A stretch of 60,222 nt of DNA, from contig CAYZHM010000010.1 of assembly GCA_964478225.1 (NCBI GenBank), positions 1 through 60,222 of the forward strand. The letters are read 5' to 3'. Below, piece by piece: positions 59,803-60,222 of this stretch. Below the pieces are notes generated by a model. That model did no database searches. It worked only from the letters and a program-made list of their open reading frames with translations, and was not told the origin of the DNA. Both the position numbers and the translations under genes were made by a program. Position 1 is the first letter of the stretch, and each line of letters starts with the position of its first letter. The DNA is from CAYZHM01 sp964478225. GTDB taxonomy: Bacteria; Pseudomonadota; Alphaproteobacteria; Micavibrionales; Micavibrionaceae.

Positions 59803-60222
59803 TATTATATTCTCCGTTATATATGTTGTACTGTAATAACTCTTTTTATTGTTAAACACGCATTACACCGCCAAATTCAGGCCGCAAAAATCCACCGGGA
59901 AAATCTCCCGCTTTCTTTTTTTCGCGCTATCTTAAAATCAAGGCCTTAGTCAATCGACAAGGGGCTTTAGAGAAAAACCCGGTGAAACGATAATCCTAAA
60001 TCCCCTTCCACAAAGGCCGTCGGTAACCCAAAGCCCTTAAATGAAGTCGCTGAACTTTTTTGTATTCTTACGACTTAAAGAGCGAACATCTCTGATCAAA
60101 AATGTGACATCTTCATGTCATCTTCACATCAATTTGTTCGCGATAAAAATCATCCTCCACCAATTTTTTTAAACGTTGCACCTAGAACAAAGCATGATTT
60201 TTAAAATAAGAATTTTTTTTTG
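59803..60222. other. Region upstream of dnaA, no gene recognised
   Basis: 420 bases to the window edge. I see no CDS and no row of DnaA boxes (TTATNCACA). It holds a small hairpin GACAT-CTTC-ATGTC (60106-60119) next to ATGTGA/TCACAT arms (60102-60107, 60124-60129). A minus-strand TTGACT near 59950, without a good -10, may mark a dnaA promoter. The last about 50 bases are AT-rich. Confidence 0.4.

Noticed and set aside
59803..60222. Chromosomal origin upstream of dnaA
   Set aside because: No cluster of TTATNCACA boxes or typical AT-rich 13-mers was seen; alphaproteobacterial origins are often elsewhere.

Overview
The window reads as a compact chromosomal segment of an alphaproteobacterium. 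The evidence is core genes of alphaproteobacterial type (csrA, mrp, hflK-hflC-degP, ilvBN-ilvC, bioBFDA, a eukaryotic-type ornithine decarboxylase, dnaA/dnaN/recF/gyrB), short gaps and many tail-to-tail overlaps. A Micavibrio-like or other deep lineage is possible, but this is inference; no rRNA or other marker is present to settle it. No insertion sequence, prophage or CRISPR array is visible.

Layout. 1-3.2 kb: the 3' end of thyA, csrA, divergent folB/folA (folate and thymidylate metabolism) and four small unrecognised genes. 3.2-8.7 kb: mrp, then hflK-hflC-degP-miaA (membrane protein quality control and tRNA modification). 8.8-10.3 kb: a two-domain cytidine deaminase-like protein, a candidate small RNA and a well-formed leader-peptide attenuator. 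10.3-14.2 kb: ilvB-ilvN-lipoprotein-ilvC. 14.2-18.4 kb: an EamA transporter flanked by two tiny membrane proteins, a flagellar-rod-like protein, a formyltransferase and an MTA/SAH nucleosidase. 18.4-30.6 kb: a 2367-residue repeat protein, divergent from a receiver protein, a Tsx-like channel and a large hybrid sensor kinase. 30.6-33.9 kb: ornithine decarboxylase with a structured leader, a sodium:solute symporter, tRNA-Glu and tRNA-Thr. 34.1-39.8 kb: the coupling part of a Dot/Icm (type IVB) secretion system (DotM, an unknown membrane protein, DotL), a pilin-like protein and a Fic-fold protein that lacks the Fic histidine. 39.9-45.1 kb: argS, a GNAT protein and gyrB. 45.3-60.2 kb: a diluted dnaA-dnaN-recF-gyrB cluster containing a biotin operon, two likely di-iron proteins, a frameshifted OmpW-like gene and other insertions.

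Three signals deserve most attention. (1) Four nested palindromic repeats lie directly beside gene ends at about 35.9, 42.6, 53.6 and 58.3 kb. Their inner sequences are similar, but one pair of arms differs between copies while staying self-complementary, which is what selection on a folded structure would leave. (2) The type IVB coupling module contains an unrecognised membrane protein and one of these repeats directly before dotL, and it sits beside a Fic protein with an altered active site. (3) The 5' regions of ilvB and of the ornithine decarboxylase gene look like RNA regulators, with a candidate sRNA upstream of the ilv leader.

All identifications come from reading motifs in the translated sequence. 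No database search or folding program was run.
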